Shown here: positions 55,150-63,712 of the stretch, in pieces
How positions within the stretch are numbered: position 1 is the first letter of the stretch
How the letters are laid out: the number at the start of each line of letters is the position of its first letter
Notes under the pieces: model-generated
Told to the model about the DNA's origin: nothing
Databases searched by the model: none
The model's input: the letters and a program-made list of their open reading frames with translations, nothing else
Assembly: GCF_004793545.1 (NCBI RefSeq)
Contig: NZ_SRYA01000016.1
Location: forward strand, 29,719 to 93,718
Reading direction: 5' to 3'
Length of the DNA stretch: 64,000 nucleotides
Source of the DNA: Petralouisia muris
GTDB lineage: Bacteria; Bacillota; Clostridia; Lachnospirales; Lachnospiraceae
Program-made: the position numbers and the translations under genes

Positions 55150-56008
55150 CTTTTTTTCTCCTTTCCACATTCGCAAGCATGATGTCCTCGATTGTGGGTC
55201 TTTCTGTAAGAACATCCTGCATATGCACCATAACATCAGAACCCTGTTTTGTAATTCCCGTAAAGCCGAAAGCACTTTCCTCAATATTCAAAAAATATTT
55301 TCTTGTATCCGTACTCAGTTTTTCAGCGCTGCCCTTTATGATTCGGTAGCTGTCAAGCAACTGGTCTTTTTCCTCTTAAAAAACAATCTCACCGCCATCA
55401 ATCATAATCAGCATATCTGCAATTTTGTCCAAATCGGAAGTAATATGTGTAGAGAAAAATACGCCTTTTCCACCTTTGCCCATATAATCCTTTAATATAT
55501 TTAAAAGCTGGCTTCGGACTAATGGGTCAAGACCGCTTGTTGGCTCGTCCATGATAAGCAGTTCCGCTTTATGGGAAAGTGCCAGAGCTAAAGCGTATTT
55601 CATCCGCATTCCTTTTGACAGGGTATTGATTTTCTGTTTCGGATTCAATGAAAACTGTTCCATGTAATCTATAAAGTCCTGTTCGCACCAATTCTTGTAA
55701 GCGGAGGCAATTACATTTTTCATTTCTGAGAGCGTTAATTCATCATAAAAGCATCCCTCGTCAAGCACAATGCCGATGCGGTCTTTTATTTTACTTTCAT
55801 TCCCATCCATGTCCATGCCAAAAAACTTTATATTTCCAGACACCATGTTTGTAAGCCCTAAGATGCTTCTGAGAGTAGTGGTTTTTCCCGCTCCGTTGAT
55901 TCCTACAAATCCCGTGATACAGCCGTCTGGCAAATAGAAAGAGATGTCTTTTAAGGCAAAATCACCATACCTTTTATTTAATCCAGATACTTCTAAAATG
56001 TTATCCAT
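55139..56008 (-). pseudogene. ABC transporter ATPase (YtrB-like) with in-frame stop
   Basis: The first 210 codons (56008-55379) encode a full nucleotide-binding domain: Walker A GINGAGKTT near 38, signature TLSKGMRMK near 135, Walker B LLIMDEPTSGLDP near 158 and the H-loop FFSTHITSD. TAA at 55378-55376 then interrupts the gene. In the same frame the C-terminal domain goes on as EEKDQLLDSYRIIKGSAEKL to the stop at 55139, without any frameshift. So a single nonsense change splits a 289-residue protein; the truncated ATPase keeps all catalytic motifs and could remain partly functional. TGA of the GntR gene abuts its ATG. Confidence 0.82.
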
Positions 56009-56386
56009 TCAGTTTTCCTCCTCGTATAAAATGTCCATCATGGCATTTAATTCCTCTTTACTAATGCCCAAAGATTTCGCTGTCTGAATCATATCAAGCA
56101 TTTTTTTCTCCACAAGCCGCCGCTTGGAATCACGCAGTAATTCAATGTTGCTTGTAGAAACAAAAGTGCCAATACCGACCTGGCTTGTTACAAACCCCTC
56201 TTGTTCCAATTCATCATAGACTCTCCGTATTGTTAAGACGCTGACCTTTAAATCATTTGCAAAGGCACGAATAGATGGAAGTGCATCGCCCTCTACTAAT
56301 TCTCCTTTTAAGATTGCATCTTTTATCTGGTCTTTGATTTGTTGGTAAAGTGGGGCTTCCGATGTGTTCGATATTACAATCTTCAA
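56009..56386 (-). CDS. GntR-family regulator, YtrA subfamily
   Basis: This 125-residue protein has an N-terminal winged helix (YQQIKDQIKDAILKGELVEGDALPSIRAFANDLKVSVLTIRRVYDELEQEGFV in parts) and the short helical dimerisation tail of YtrA-type regulators. These repress the ABC operon they head and respond to cell-wall antibiotics. The start is TTG (56386) with AGGAGG eight bases before. It is the first gene of the operon GntR-ATPase-permease-DUF3592, under a consensus promoter. Confidence 0.9.
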   Translation of the reverse strand: MKIVISNTSEAPLYQQIKDQIKDAILKGELVEGDALPSIRAFANDLKVSVLTIRRVYDELEQEGFVTSQVGIGTFVSTSNIELLRDSKRRLVEKKMLDMIQTAKSLGISKEELNAMMDILYEEEN

Positions 56387-56424
56387 ATATCCTGCCTCCT
56401 TTAGTGTGATGTTGTTACATGCAC

Positions 56425-56453
56425 ATTATATACATATAGCACTTACATGTCAA
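56425..56453 (-). promoter_or_regulatory. Consensus sigma-A promoter of the GntR/ABC operon
   Basis: Minus-strand TTGACA (56453-56448), 17 bp, TATAAT (56430-56425): a perfect match to both boxes. The AT-rich spacer and the flanking CATGTAA/TTACATG elements are where a YtrA-type repressor would bind. Such a strong promoter needs repression. Confidence 0.85.
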
Positions 56454-56536
56454 TATTCTTTCGTTTTTTTCTAAAAAATACCTATATGTCTCCCGAAAAA
56501 AACGACAGAGCTTTTACACTCTGCCGCTTTGTATAT

Positions 56537-56911
56537 CTACACGAAGATGATTTCCTCGTTCACAATTTTCCTTGCACAAGCCCTTATGTTACCTAGCCGT
56601 CCTGCCCATTCTAAGGTGTTTTCTTCCTTTAGGCATTCCGTTATGCCCTGCGCCTGTTTCATGCCCTCTATGAGCCTTTCAAAGCGTTCCTGTGCCTGCT
56701 TGTTGATGTCGGCAAGATATGTATTCAGCTTGCCGCTTGTGAGAAAATTGGTGTATGTAACTTTGCGGTACTGCTTCAGATAGTCCAGATGCCGCTGTCC
56801 CCATGTGCCTATCGGCTGTTCTTCTTCAGTAAATACAGTTAAGCACGGTAATAAGTAATCGCCTTGCCTTTCGTATTTGCCGCCCTTTTCCTCAAATAAT
56901 GATTTTGCCAT
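56537..56911 (-). CDS. tnpV: TnpV family protein
   Basis: This 124-residue protein matches TnpV, an accessory protein of Tn4451-like and related mobile elements: an N-terminal MAKSLFEEKGGKYERQGDYLLPCL, the block PIGTWGQRHLDYLKQYRKVTYTNFLTSGKLNTYL, and a helical tail ending in NEEIIFV. Its role in transposition is not established. A second, isolated C-terminal tnpV fragment occurs at about 58120-58190 fused to a relaxase remnant. GGAGG-like AGGAAACAGAAA precedes the start. Confidence 0.85.
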   Translation of the reverse strand: MAKSLFEEKGGKYERQGDYLLPCLTVFTEEEQPIGTWGQRHLDYLKQYRKVTYTNFLTSGKLNTYLADINKQAQERFERLIEGMKQAQGITECLKEENTLEWAGRLGNIRACARKIVNEEIIFV

Positions 56912-56998
56912 TTTCTGTTTCCTCCAAATAAGCTATTCACTCCACTTTGTTGTGTCTGCTGTCTTAAACACAATTTTGAGTTTTCTCCTTATCTGGTT

Positions 56999-57163
56999 TC
57001 ATACTTTAATGACAGTTAACTGTAAATTTTGTGCTTTAATCAATGTTTCCCGCTTGCATTTAGAGCAGTAAAGAGGAAAATTTTTTAATTCTGTGCCGTC
57101 TCTTAGCTGTAACCTTGTTTTATTCCCACAGATAGGACAGCGTACCCATTCAGATTTTTCCAT
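56999..57163 (-). CDS. Cysteine-rich KTR domain protein, second copy
   Basis: This 54-residue protein starts at 57163 after AAAGGAGAAGAAA. MEKSEWVRCPICGNKTRLQLRDGTELKNFPLYCSKCKRETLI in parts shows the same C-x-x-C...C-x-x-C zinc ribbon and KTR motif as the copy at 53784-53981, with about half of the residues identical. It overlaps none of its neighbours and follows an XRE regulator gene by 20 bp, so the pair is probably one operon. Confidence 0.82.
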   Translation of the reverse strand: MEKSEWVRCPICGNKTRLQLRDGTELKNFPLYCSKCKRETLIKAQNLQLTVIKV

Positions 57164-57183
57164 TTTCTTCTCCTTTGGATTTT

Positions 57184-57612
57184 TTATATTTTTCTTGATT
57201 CTTTTTGGCTCATATATGTCATAGCAAACGCAACGCCAATGCCTAACACTACCCACCTTATAGCAGCCTCGCAGAAGTCATTAAGCGCACCGCCCACCAA
57301 AGCACTAATCGAATATATTATCGAAACAGCAAAAAGCAGGATCGCTGTTCTTAATATTAATCTCTTATTACCTTCCGCAGCCTTTACATCTTTCTCAATC
57401 TTTTCTTTCATTTTTGTGTCTCCTTTCAATAGTTCATCTAAACTAATTTGATAAAGGTCACTCAAGTTTATAATGCTAATGATGTCTGGCAAAGATTTTC
57501 CATTTTCCCAATTTGATATGGTCTGTCTTGAAACCATAATTTTCTCAGCAACCTGTTCTTGTGTCAAACCAGCATTTGCTCTTGCATCTTTTAATTTCTT
57601 CTTAATTTCCAT
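57184..57612 (-). CDS. XRE-family regulator with membrane domain
   Basis: This 142-residue protein starts at 57612 (GGAGGTCACATAT before). Residues 5-60 are a Cro/CI-type helix-turn-helix (LTQEQVAEKIMVSRQTISNWENGKSLPDI). Two membrane helices follow at about 85-105 and 118-135 (ILRTAILLFAVSIIYSISALVGG and WVVLGIGVAFAMTYM). Membrane-tethered XRE regulators are common in gut Firmicutes and may sense envelope state. It heads a small operon with the KTR gene. Confidence 0.85.
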   Translation of the reverse strand: MEIKKKLKDARANAGLTQEQVAEKIMVSRQTISNWENGKSLPDIISIINLSDLYQISLDELLKGDTKMKEKIEKDVKAAEGNKRLILRTAILLFAVSIIYSISALVGGALNDFCEAAIRWVVLGIGVAFAMTYMSQKESRKI

Positions 57613-57788
57613 ATATGTGACCTCCATCTGATAATAACTCATTTACAAAAAATCATCTATCAATAGGCTTTGACATACCTTTGAAACACTGTCAAAAACC
57701 TTTTACATGCTGCCAAATTCTGGGTTGTATCGCCCGTTTTCAATTGCTTTTCAGTAAAAATCCCTTATAAATCAAAATGCTATTGATT

Positions 57789-57977
57789 TCATTCTTTCTG
57801 TTCCTTGTTTATCTTGTATCTACCATCGGCAGGCTTCTTAGCTGTTTTAGGAATAAACCATACACGATTTATATTCATAGCTCCATCAATCCGATTTTCC
57901 TTGCACAAACGCTGTACCCGTCGAACAGATATATTCCACTTATTTGCTGCTTCTTGTGCCGTCATATATTCAAACAT
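57789..57977 (-). CDS. Small helix-turn-helix (excisionase-like) protein
   Basis: This 62-residue protein starts at 57977 after GGAGGTCAAAA. MFEYMTAQEAANKWNISVRRVQRLCKENRI is a MerR/Xis-type winged helix start, followed by NINRVWFIPKTAKKP. Such proteins act as excisionases or as DNA-binding accessory factors of integrative elements. It is an orphan here, without an intact integrase nearby. Confidence 0.75.
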   Translation of the reverse strand: MFEYMTAQEAANKWNISVRRVQRLCKENRIDGAMNINRVWFIPKTAKKPADGRYKINKEQKE

Positions 57978-58119
57978 TTTTGACCTCCAAATGCATATTG
58001 AATATATTATATCCGTTTGAGCGAACAATATCAAGTTGATAAACATAAACATTTAGCTTTGATAATCAAAAATTACTTCCCCAAAAAGAAAAGCAGCAGA
58101 GCTTTTACCCTCTGCCGCC

Positions 58120-58782
58120 TCATTGCCTATATGTAAATAATTTCCTCGTTTACAATTTCCACTGCACACGCCCTTACGTTATTGAGCCGTCCTTTCCATT
58201 CCCTTGTCGGCAAGGTATTTCATCATGTGCCGTAAATCCCTGCTCCCATTGATTGCTTCCCTTAAATCTTCCCGATAAACATTGTAGCGTGTCGGTTTGC
58301 CGCTCTTTTCGTCCAGATACAGAGGTCTGGACGAGGCTTTCTTCGGGTTTTCAATCATCGATAAACCGTACTCTCTGCATAGGCGGTCGGACACTTCCCT
58401 CAACCTGTTCTGTTCTGATTTTGAGTAATTATATTTCTGTCCGTTTATGAAAGAAACAGAGTTGAAACAAAAATGATTGTGCAGATGTTCTTTGTCAAGG
58501 TGGGTGGCAACGATTATCTGGCACTTGCCACCCCACATTTCCCTTGCCAGTTTCAATCCGATTTCATGGCACTGTTCGGCCGTTGCCTCGTCTGGCTTGA
58601 AGCTCTGGCAGCCGTGCCATGCGATATACACCCTCATTTGTTTTTAACGGATTCTTCACATAGGAAAACACGTCAAAGAAGTCCTGCATCTCTTGACTTG
58701 GCGCGGTCTTTTCTGGGTTCTCTATATAATCAATTACTTCTTTTATGCTCCCCTTGACATGCCATAGGCTCGTTACCGCCAT
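58120..58782 (-). pseudogene. MobA-type relaxase remnant fused to a tnpV tail
   Basis: The start (58782) encodes MAVTSLWHVKGSIKEVIDYI, the conserved relaxase N-terminus with the Tyr region. Near 58650 the frame is lost: about 40 residues are missing and the sequence resumes in another frame with WHGCQSFKPDEATAEQCHE, then the metal-binding H-x-D-x-x-H-x-H-x-H motif as THLDKEHLHNHFCFNSVSF. At about 58185 the relaxase is cut short and replaced by the last 24 codons of a tnpV gene (EWKGRLNNVRACAVEIVNEE). The nicking enzyme cannot be functional. The relaxase C-terminus (about 250 residues) is absent. Confidence 0.82.
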
Positions 58783-58854
58783 ATCAGACCGCCCCCTGTT
58801 CTGTTAATTCTTCTATGCTAAACCGTTGCGGGAGAGTTGTTTTCTGTTGCAGTT

Positions 58855-59138
58855 CTAGATAAAATCCTCAATCTCCTTACAGATTTCAGCGGCGGTTGGA
58901 TAGTAAGGAACACACTTTTTGAAAGCGTCATGCACCTCATAGAGTTTGTCCAGCAGTTCCCAAAACTCGGTTTTTGGCTTTGGCTGTGGGCGTTTTCCTT
59001 ACATAACTGGCGCATAAATTCTGCTGCGGACAGACCGCAAGCGGCGGCGCACTGCTTTAATTTTTCATGTTCTTCCTCGTTCAATCGAACGGTAATCGGA
59101 ACATTCCGCACGTCCTTTTCTGATTTTTCTCTGCTCAT
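58855..59138 (-). pseudogene. MobC-type mobilisation protein, frameshifted
   Basis: The first 50 codons encode a ribbon-helix-helix DNA-binding protein (NVPITVRLNEEEHEKLKQCAAACGLSAAEFMRQL). At about 58985 the frame slips, and the natural C-terminus (KTEFWELLDKLYEVHDAFKK...KEIEDFI) is found in the next frame, ending with TAG at 58855. MobC binds the transfer origin and guides the relaxase. In an intact element it would precede the relaxase exactly as here. Confidence 0.78.
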
Positions 59139-59200
59139 TTTACTTATCCTCCAGTCTTATTTTTCTTTCTTCGGGGTATTCAGGAGCGCTAGACATCCAG

Positions 59201-59278
59201 TGGACATCTGTCCAGCGCGGACCGCAGCGGAGCGGAGACGTTCCCTGGGTAAGTTATGCCCACTTGTTTTGTGTGGGC
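59201..59278. other. Candidate transfer origin region
   Basis: It lies directly upstream of mobC, the usual place of oriT. It contains a perfect palindrome TGGACA-TC-TGTCCA (59201-59214) and an inverted repeat GCCCAC...GTGGGC (59258-59263 and 59273-59278) next to GGGTAAGTTATG. No nic sequence could be recognised with certainty, so this is a positional inference. Confidence 0.35.
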
Positions 59279-59448
59279 GGGATTGTGGCTGACACAATCC
59301 GATGCTCGCTATCACTGTGGACAACTCCGCAGAGCATTTTTCCTGTGCAGCGGCATTCTAAACGTCTGTCTTACCCACCGAAAAGTAAATCCTATGTCCC
59401 TGCACCTCCGTTCTGGATTTGATTTCTCTTGACTTTTGGATAAATGAA

Positions 59449-59523
59449 AAAGCCGCTACACGACATCACGAATGACAGGAGTGTTTTCTCCTGCTCGGAT
59501 TCGCAATGCTATGTAACGGCTTT
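59449..59523. ncRNA. 75-nt strongly structured stem-loop of unknown function
   Basis: The sequence folds on itself almost completely: AAAGCCGCTACA (59449-59460) with TGTAACGGCTTT (59512-59523, one mismatch), then CAT..CGAAT with ATTCG..ATG, then CAGGAG with CTCCTG around a TGTTTT loop. Only short internal bulges break the helix. It is in a 500-bp non-coding gap between mobC and a DUF6194 gene. It could be a structured RNA, an oriT-like single-strand hairpin, or an attachment element. Strand is undefined because the palindrome reads alike on both. Confidence 0.55.
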
Positions 59524-59543
59524 GGGATTCAAAACCATGCTGC

Positions 59544-59605
59544 CATACGCCAGCCGAAAAGGGCAGCATAATTTCGGCGGCGGTCAGCCTTGTCCGTTGG
59601 CTGAC
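59544..59605. repeat. Two further short hairpins beside the structured element
   Basis: ATGCTGCC and GGCAGCAT (8 bp, around 59547-59579) and GTCAGCC (59583-59589) with GGCTGAC (59599-59605) form two perfect small stems in series. The second is followed by TTTATTCTTCT on the plus strand and could be a weak terminator. Together with the 75-nt hairpin they fill most of the gap. Confidence 0.5.
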
Positions 59606-59652
59606 AGTTTATTCTTCTATCTATGTTCTCATTTAATTTTCAATCTTCAAGA

Positions 59653-60102
59653 TTACTTCCTGCGTTTCTTAAATTTTTCCTTTGCATACTCATAGGATTC
59701 TTGTATATATGGTTTCAGTTCCTCGAATGTCTTTTCAGAGGGGTTCAATGCACATATCCACGCCATCCATGCGTAGACAGGATGGGGGAGTATCTCATCC
59801 AATACGGTAAAGTCGTAATCCATATCTACAACGCCGCCTGCTGGCGGACGTTTTGGGACTGCCCCAAACAATTCCGCAAAAGTGCTTTTCCGTATTCCCA
59901 GATTTACACGGTAGACGTTTTCTCTGTATAAATCAGAGCCTTTGTCATTATCACCGTCCTTTTCCTTAACCGTCAATATGTAAACGCCACGCTTCAGCAC
60001 ATGGTCTGGGTTATAGAAAATCCCTTTCTCGCCCCAACTCTCAACTAAGACTGTTCCCTCAAGATTTTCAAGGCAGTAATTCAATATTTTATCTGGCGTC
60101 AT
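59653..60102 (-). CDS. DUF6194 family protein
   Basis: This 149-residue cytosolic protein matches DUF6194: MTPDKILNYCLENLEGTVLVESWGEKGIFYNP at the start, KRGVYILTVKEKDG, VYRVNLGIRKSTFAELFG, DMDYDFTVLDEILPHPVYAWMAWICALNPS and a basic C-terminus. It is distantly similar to YjbR-like DNA-associated proteins. Such genes occur often as cargo in integrative elements of gut Firmicutes; no function is known. It is monocistronic; its start lies in a gap of about 200 bp from the sigma-like gene. Confidence 0.85.
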   Translation of the reverse strand: MTPDKILNYCLENLEGTVLVESWGEKGIFYNPDHVLKRGVYILTVKEKDGDNDKGSDLYRENVYRVNLGIRKSTFAELFGAVPKRPPAGGVVDMDYDFTVLDEILPHPVYAWMAWICALNPSEKTFEELKPYIQESYEYAKEKFKKRRK

Positions 60103-60304
60103 TCTGACATCTCCATTTCTAACTTACTTCTAATTCTCCTTTGATTATTTCAAAATATCATAGTGGCTATATTTGTGTCAAGATTTGGGGCAAATTTTTT
60201 AGTATTCCCTGTGGACAGAAATTTTATTCATATAATTTAAAATTGGATGGGAGAATTTTATCCCCCATCCAATAGCCAATTGAAAAACCGTCAATCGTAG
60301 ATGG

Positions 60305-60730
60305 TTATAAAATCTTCCGCCGTTTTTTCCGCAGATGGTCTAGCCTTGTATAGATAGCCCCTGTTGACAATCCCACAAGCAGGGCAATTTCCTTTGTGGA
60401 ATAGCCCTGCATTTTCAGCAGGATGATTTGCAGGGTACGTCTGTCCACCGTAAGCAATGCCCGATACAGAGTTTCGTTCTCAATCTCCTCCAGTAATTCA
60501 GTAACGGTTTTTACCTCTGTATTCTGTTCCCTGTCTGCCATCCCCTCAAGGTATTCGCCGAAGTCGCTTGTCCAATGGTAAAACCGCCTGTTGGAATTGA
60601 AATCTGCCCTGTCGTCTGTGCGGCTTTGTTCAATAGTAATTTCATCAACTCCATGCTCCCGCAATATTTTTTCCTCGGCTTCTTTCCAGATAAGCCATTT
60701 CCTGTTCTCCCGTCCGTTGTTGTAAGCCAT
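60305..60730 (-). CDS. Sigma-70-like regulator of a conjugative element
   Basis: This 141-residue protein starts at 60730 after GGAGGAAAAAAGA. The opening MAYNNGRENRKWLIWKEAEEK is typical of the sigma factor-like proteins carried by Tn916-type and other integrative elements. The C-terminal 60 residues form a region 4 helix-turn-helix (LQIILLKMQGYSTKEIALLVGLSTGAIYTRLDHLRKK). It may control excision or transfer genes. The frame continues open upstream to 61024 with hydrophobic, signal-like sequence (MKKTITVTVIAFLPVFGSYL); I regard that part as untranslated because it lacks a ribosome site. Confidence 0.85.
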   Translation of the reverse strand: MAYNNGRENRKWLIWKEAEEKILREHGVDEITIEQSRTDDRADFNSNRRFYHWTSDFGEYLEGMADREQNTEVKTVTELLEEIENETLYRALLTVDRRTLQIILLKMQGYSTKEIALLVGLSTGAIYTRLDHLRKKRRKIL

Positions 60731-61337
60731 TCTTTTTTCCTCCAATCTGAAATTTTTGAAATGTAATAATCCAGATTGGAAAGGCGGTGAACGGCAGCCA
60801 ACATCAGAAACAGCCCTGCGGCATATTCCGATAAAAAACAACAAAAGAAAAACCGCAAAGGCTGTCACCACATAAGGAGATAATTTGAAAACATCAACAA
60901 AAACAACCTGAGGGCGATAGCAAGGGTAAAAGTCAAAAAGGCACGGATTGAGAGCCAGAACGGGCAGATAAGAGCCAAAGACAGGGAGAAAGGCTATGAC
61001 AGTAACAGTGATAGTCTTTTTCATGCGGTAATTACCATATGAAATGAGGGCATTTTTCCCAATGAAGAGAGAAATTCACTAATGATATTATGCAATCAGA
61101 ACTTCCGCTACATATACTCTTATAAGATAGGATGAGACATCTAAGGCATATTGCTTTTCCAAATCATATGGGAGTGACAGGATATCTAATGATTGTTTGA
61201 CAGTTAATTTTTTTATGGTTATTCCGATATATAAAACAGAATTAAATATTGAGCTAAGGATAGCGTTTTTTCTAAGGATGGAAGTTATGTATAGAAAACC
61301 GCTATTTTTTATTGCAGAAATGGAGGGCATTTAAGAT
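60731..61337. other. Upstream region between divergent genes, largely non-coding
   Basis: About 600 bp separates the sigma-like gene from the next gene on the plus strand. It includes an in-frame hydrophobic extension of the sigma-like gene (60731-61024) without ribosome site, a GGTAATTACC palindrome near 61027-61036, and a TTGACA at about 61198 lacking a well-spaced -10. I see no RNA gene. Confidence 0.4.
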
Positions 61338-62612
61338 ATGAATCTTACGCATTATATCAACAGTACCTTGAAAAATGGCTCTCATTATGGAAAAGGCTGC
61401 TTTGCTTCTCCCATGAAAGAACTGAATGAGCAGACTGTTCTGGTAGAAAACAGCAGGGAAAATAAAAATGACAGCTACCGTCAGAAAACAAAATATGATG
61501 ACAGGGTAGACCGCTACTACAGTACATATGATTTAAGTATATTGCTGCAGAACAGTGACAGTTATCTGGAAGGAAAACTGGATACAAATGAAGATGCAGA
61601 CTGCTATTCCTTTTTCTATTCCCAGAAGAATTTTTATGAGAAGAAGGGCTTAGGAACGGAAGTCACAATCCGGCTGGAAAATATTCCGCAGGGCTGCAAT
61701 TATGACCTGATTGTTTATGATATGCAGGGAAATCAGGTAGGGATAGCAAAAGATAATGGCGACGGAAGCAAGGAACTTACCCTGCCAGATTGGAACGAAT
61801 CAGACCATTATACTATTAAAGTGGAAAATCACGGAGGCGGGAATGTGGATACAGAAACGCCTTACCGTATCCGCATTACAGAAGAACGGTACCAGAAACA
61901 GGAGAAGACAGACGGCGGACAAGAATACACGGATGAAATGGAAAGGCTGCATAAGGAGCAATATAATTCCCTGCCAGAAGATGAACGCTATACGGGAGCG
62001 AAAAGCGTAGAAGAACTGTTGGAGAAAAAAGCATCCGGTGAATTATTGGATATGCGGGAGGAGGCATATCTGAAAATTTTTGCTAACCTGCATGATTATG
62101 AGCGGGCGTCGGCTCAGAGCAGAATACGAAACATGTTGTTCCCGAAAATGGAGGAGGCGTTGGGAAATGCAGGGATCCATGTACATGGGAAAGAGTTTAT
62201 TATAGAAATGGATATTTATGGGAAGATAATCATTACTGGGGATCTATCGGACGAAGAAAAACAAAAAGCTGCAGGCGTATTGGAAGAACAGTTTGCCGAT
62301 GAACTTTGGGACTGCCATATGCAGGCATCAGATTATACCACAGCGGAATTTAACCGGATTAACGCTTATAAGGAGCTTTCCAGTTTTCTACGAAAATCAA
62401 CGGGAGGACAGTATTCATGGAAAGATATTTCCGTGGATGGGAATGGAAAAATCAGCGGACTTCCCCAAAAGATGTGCCAGTTGTTAAATTCGCAGGAAAG
62501 CAATGGCAGATACGAGCAGTTAAGGGATGACATTCTGATGCTTTATGATTATGGACGGGTGTATGGGATGGATAAGTTCTCCGATTATAAAGTAAGATAT
62601 GAGGCGGCATAA
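61338..62612 (+). CDS. Unknown protein with pre-peptidase-like beta domain
   Basis: This 424-residue protein begins with MNLTHYINSTLKNGSHY and has no clear signal peptide. Residues 70-185 resemble a bacterial pre-peptidase C-terminal (PPC) type beta sandwich: SYLEGKLDTNEDADCYSFFYSQ, then VTIRLENIPQGCNYDLIVYDMQGNQVG and LPDWNESDHYTIKVEN. The rest is helical, ending in YEQLRDDILMLYDYGRVYGMDKF. GGAGGG lies 12 bases before the ATG. Related proteins occur singly in Lachnospiraceae; I cannot give a function. Confidence 0.7.
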   Translation: MNLTHYINSTLKNGSHYGKGCFASPMKELNEQTVLVENSRENKNDSYRQKTKYDDRVDRYYSTYDLSILLQNSDSYLEGKLDTNEDADCYSFFYSQKNFYEKKGLGTEVTIRLENIPQGCNYDLIVYDMQGNQVGIAKDNGDGSKELTLPDWNESDHYTIKVENHGGGNVDTETPYRIRITEERYQKQEKTDGGQEYTDEMERLHKEQYNSLPEDERYTGAKSVEELLEKKASGELLDMREEAYLKIFANLHDYERASAQSRIRNMLFPKMEEALGNAGIHVHGKEFIIEMDIYGKIIITGDLSDEEKQKAAGVLEEQFADELWDCHMQASDYTTAEFNRINAYKELSSFLRKSTGGQYSWKDISVDGNGKISGLPQKMCQLLNSQESNGRYEQLRDDILMLYDYGRVYGMDKFSDYKVRYEAA

Positions 62613-62821
62613 TCGGACATTAAGATTGAAAGTGAAAGAGAGTCTGTCACAAACAAAGATACTCTGTCCATTTCTACAGCGGAACAGCAGTTTACCGCTG
62701 AGGTTGACACAGTTTGCGAGAATGTAATTGTAAAGGCAGGTGTTTTTTTGTATAATTAAAAATATAGAAAGAGAATTTCATGTATTGGTTTCTGTTACAA
62801 AATAGATCGTGAGGTGATATT

Positions 62822-63628
62822 TTGGATACTAAAGAGCAGGAACATCAACAAGATTTAGAAAAAATAAAATTATTTAGATATATGGACGATGATTTTATGA
62901 CAGTCTGTCTTGAAGATAACTATGAGGGAGTGGAATTGATACTTCAAATTGTTTTACAGCGTTCCGATATAAAAGTTATATCAATCAGAACACAGGAAGT
63001 AATGAAAAATTTGAAGGGACGTTCTGCAATTCTGGACGTTTGAGCGGTTGATAGTACCACGAAAGAATATGATATAGAAATTCAGAGAAAAGACGCAGGA
63101 ACAGGTGCAAAGAGGGCAAGACATAACAGCAGTCTTTTGGATGCACATATATTAAGAGCAGGAGAAGATACAGACATAATGCCTGACAGCTATGTTATTT
63201 TTATTACAGAAAATGACGTTATTGGAAAAAATAAAGCCGTATATCACATACAACGGCATGTGGAAATCGACGGGGAAAAAGAATTGTTTGATGACGGATC
63301 GCATATCGTATATGTGAATGGTAAATATAGGGGCAATGATGAAATCGGAAAATTAATGCACGATTTTTCATGTACCAATCCAAACGATATGAATTATGAG
63401 GCGCTTGCGAAAAGGGCAAGATATTTCAAAGAGGACGAGAAAAGAGTTGCGGCTATGTGTAAAATCATGGAAGATATGAGAAATGAAGCTGAATTAAAAG
63501 GTGTAAAAAAGACGGCTATGCGTATGATTAAAGCAGGAAAAATGTCGCTGGAAGATATAGCTGATTACACGGAATTACCCCTTGATATAATTAAGGAATT
63601 AAAAAAACAGATAATGCAAATGGCATAA
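62822..63628 (+). pseudogene. PD-(D/E)XK-family transposase (Rpn-like), interrupted by TGA
   Basis: The frame starts with TTG at 62822 (GTGAGGTGAT before) and encodes KIKLFRYMDDDFMTVCLEDN and so on. After 73 codons a TGA (63041-63043) interrupts it at ILDV-stop-AVDSTTKEYDIEIQRKDAG; in relatives this position is Trp, so TGG to TGA is the simplest cause. Past it the same frame continues to QIMQMA at 63628, giving 269 residues in all. The nuclease core D...E-I-Q-R is seen in EYDIEIQRKDAG, and the C-terminus has the family's KKTAMRMIKAGKMSLEDIADYTELPLDIIKELK repeat. These are recombination-promoting nuclease-like elements. Confidence 0.85.
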
Positions 63629-63654
63629 TGAAAAAAATAAAAAAACAGCGTAAA

Positions 63655-63694
63655 GGCGCATGGAATAGTAAATTGTAAACCATGCGTCTTTTTT
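63655..63694 (+). terminator. Rho-independent terminator after the Rpn-like gene
   Basis: GGCGCATGG (63655-63663) pairs with CCATGCGTC (63680-63688), one mismatch, followed by TTTTTT. It separates the transposase remnant from tnpW. Confidence 0.8.
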
Positions 63695-63712
63695 GCGCCC
63701 AAAAGGAGGAAC

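Noticed and set aside
60731..61024. Hydrophobic N-terminal extension making the sigma-like protein 239 residues
   Set aside because: There is no ribosome site at its ATG, while the internal ATG at 60730 has a strong one and gives the typical length.
61088..61330. 80-codon minus-strand frame upstream of the unknown gene at 61338
   Set aside because: No ribosome site, no family resemblance, and it covers the likely promoter region of two divergent genes.
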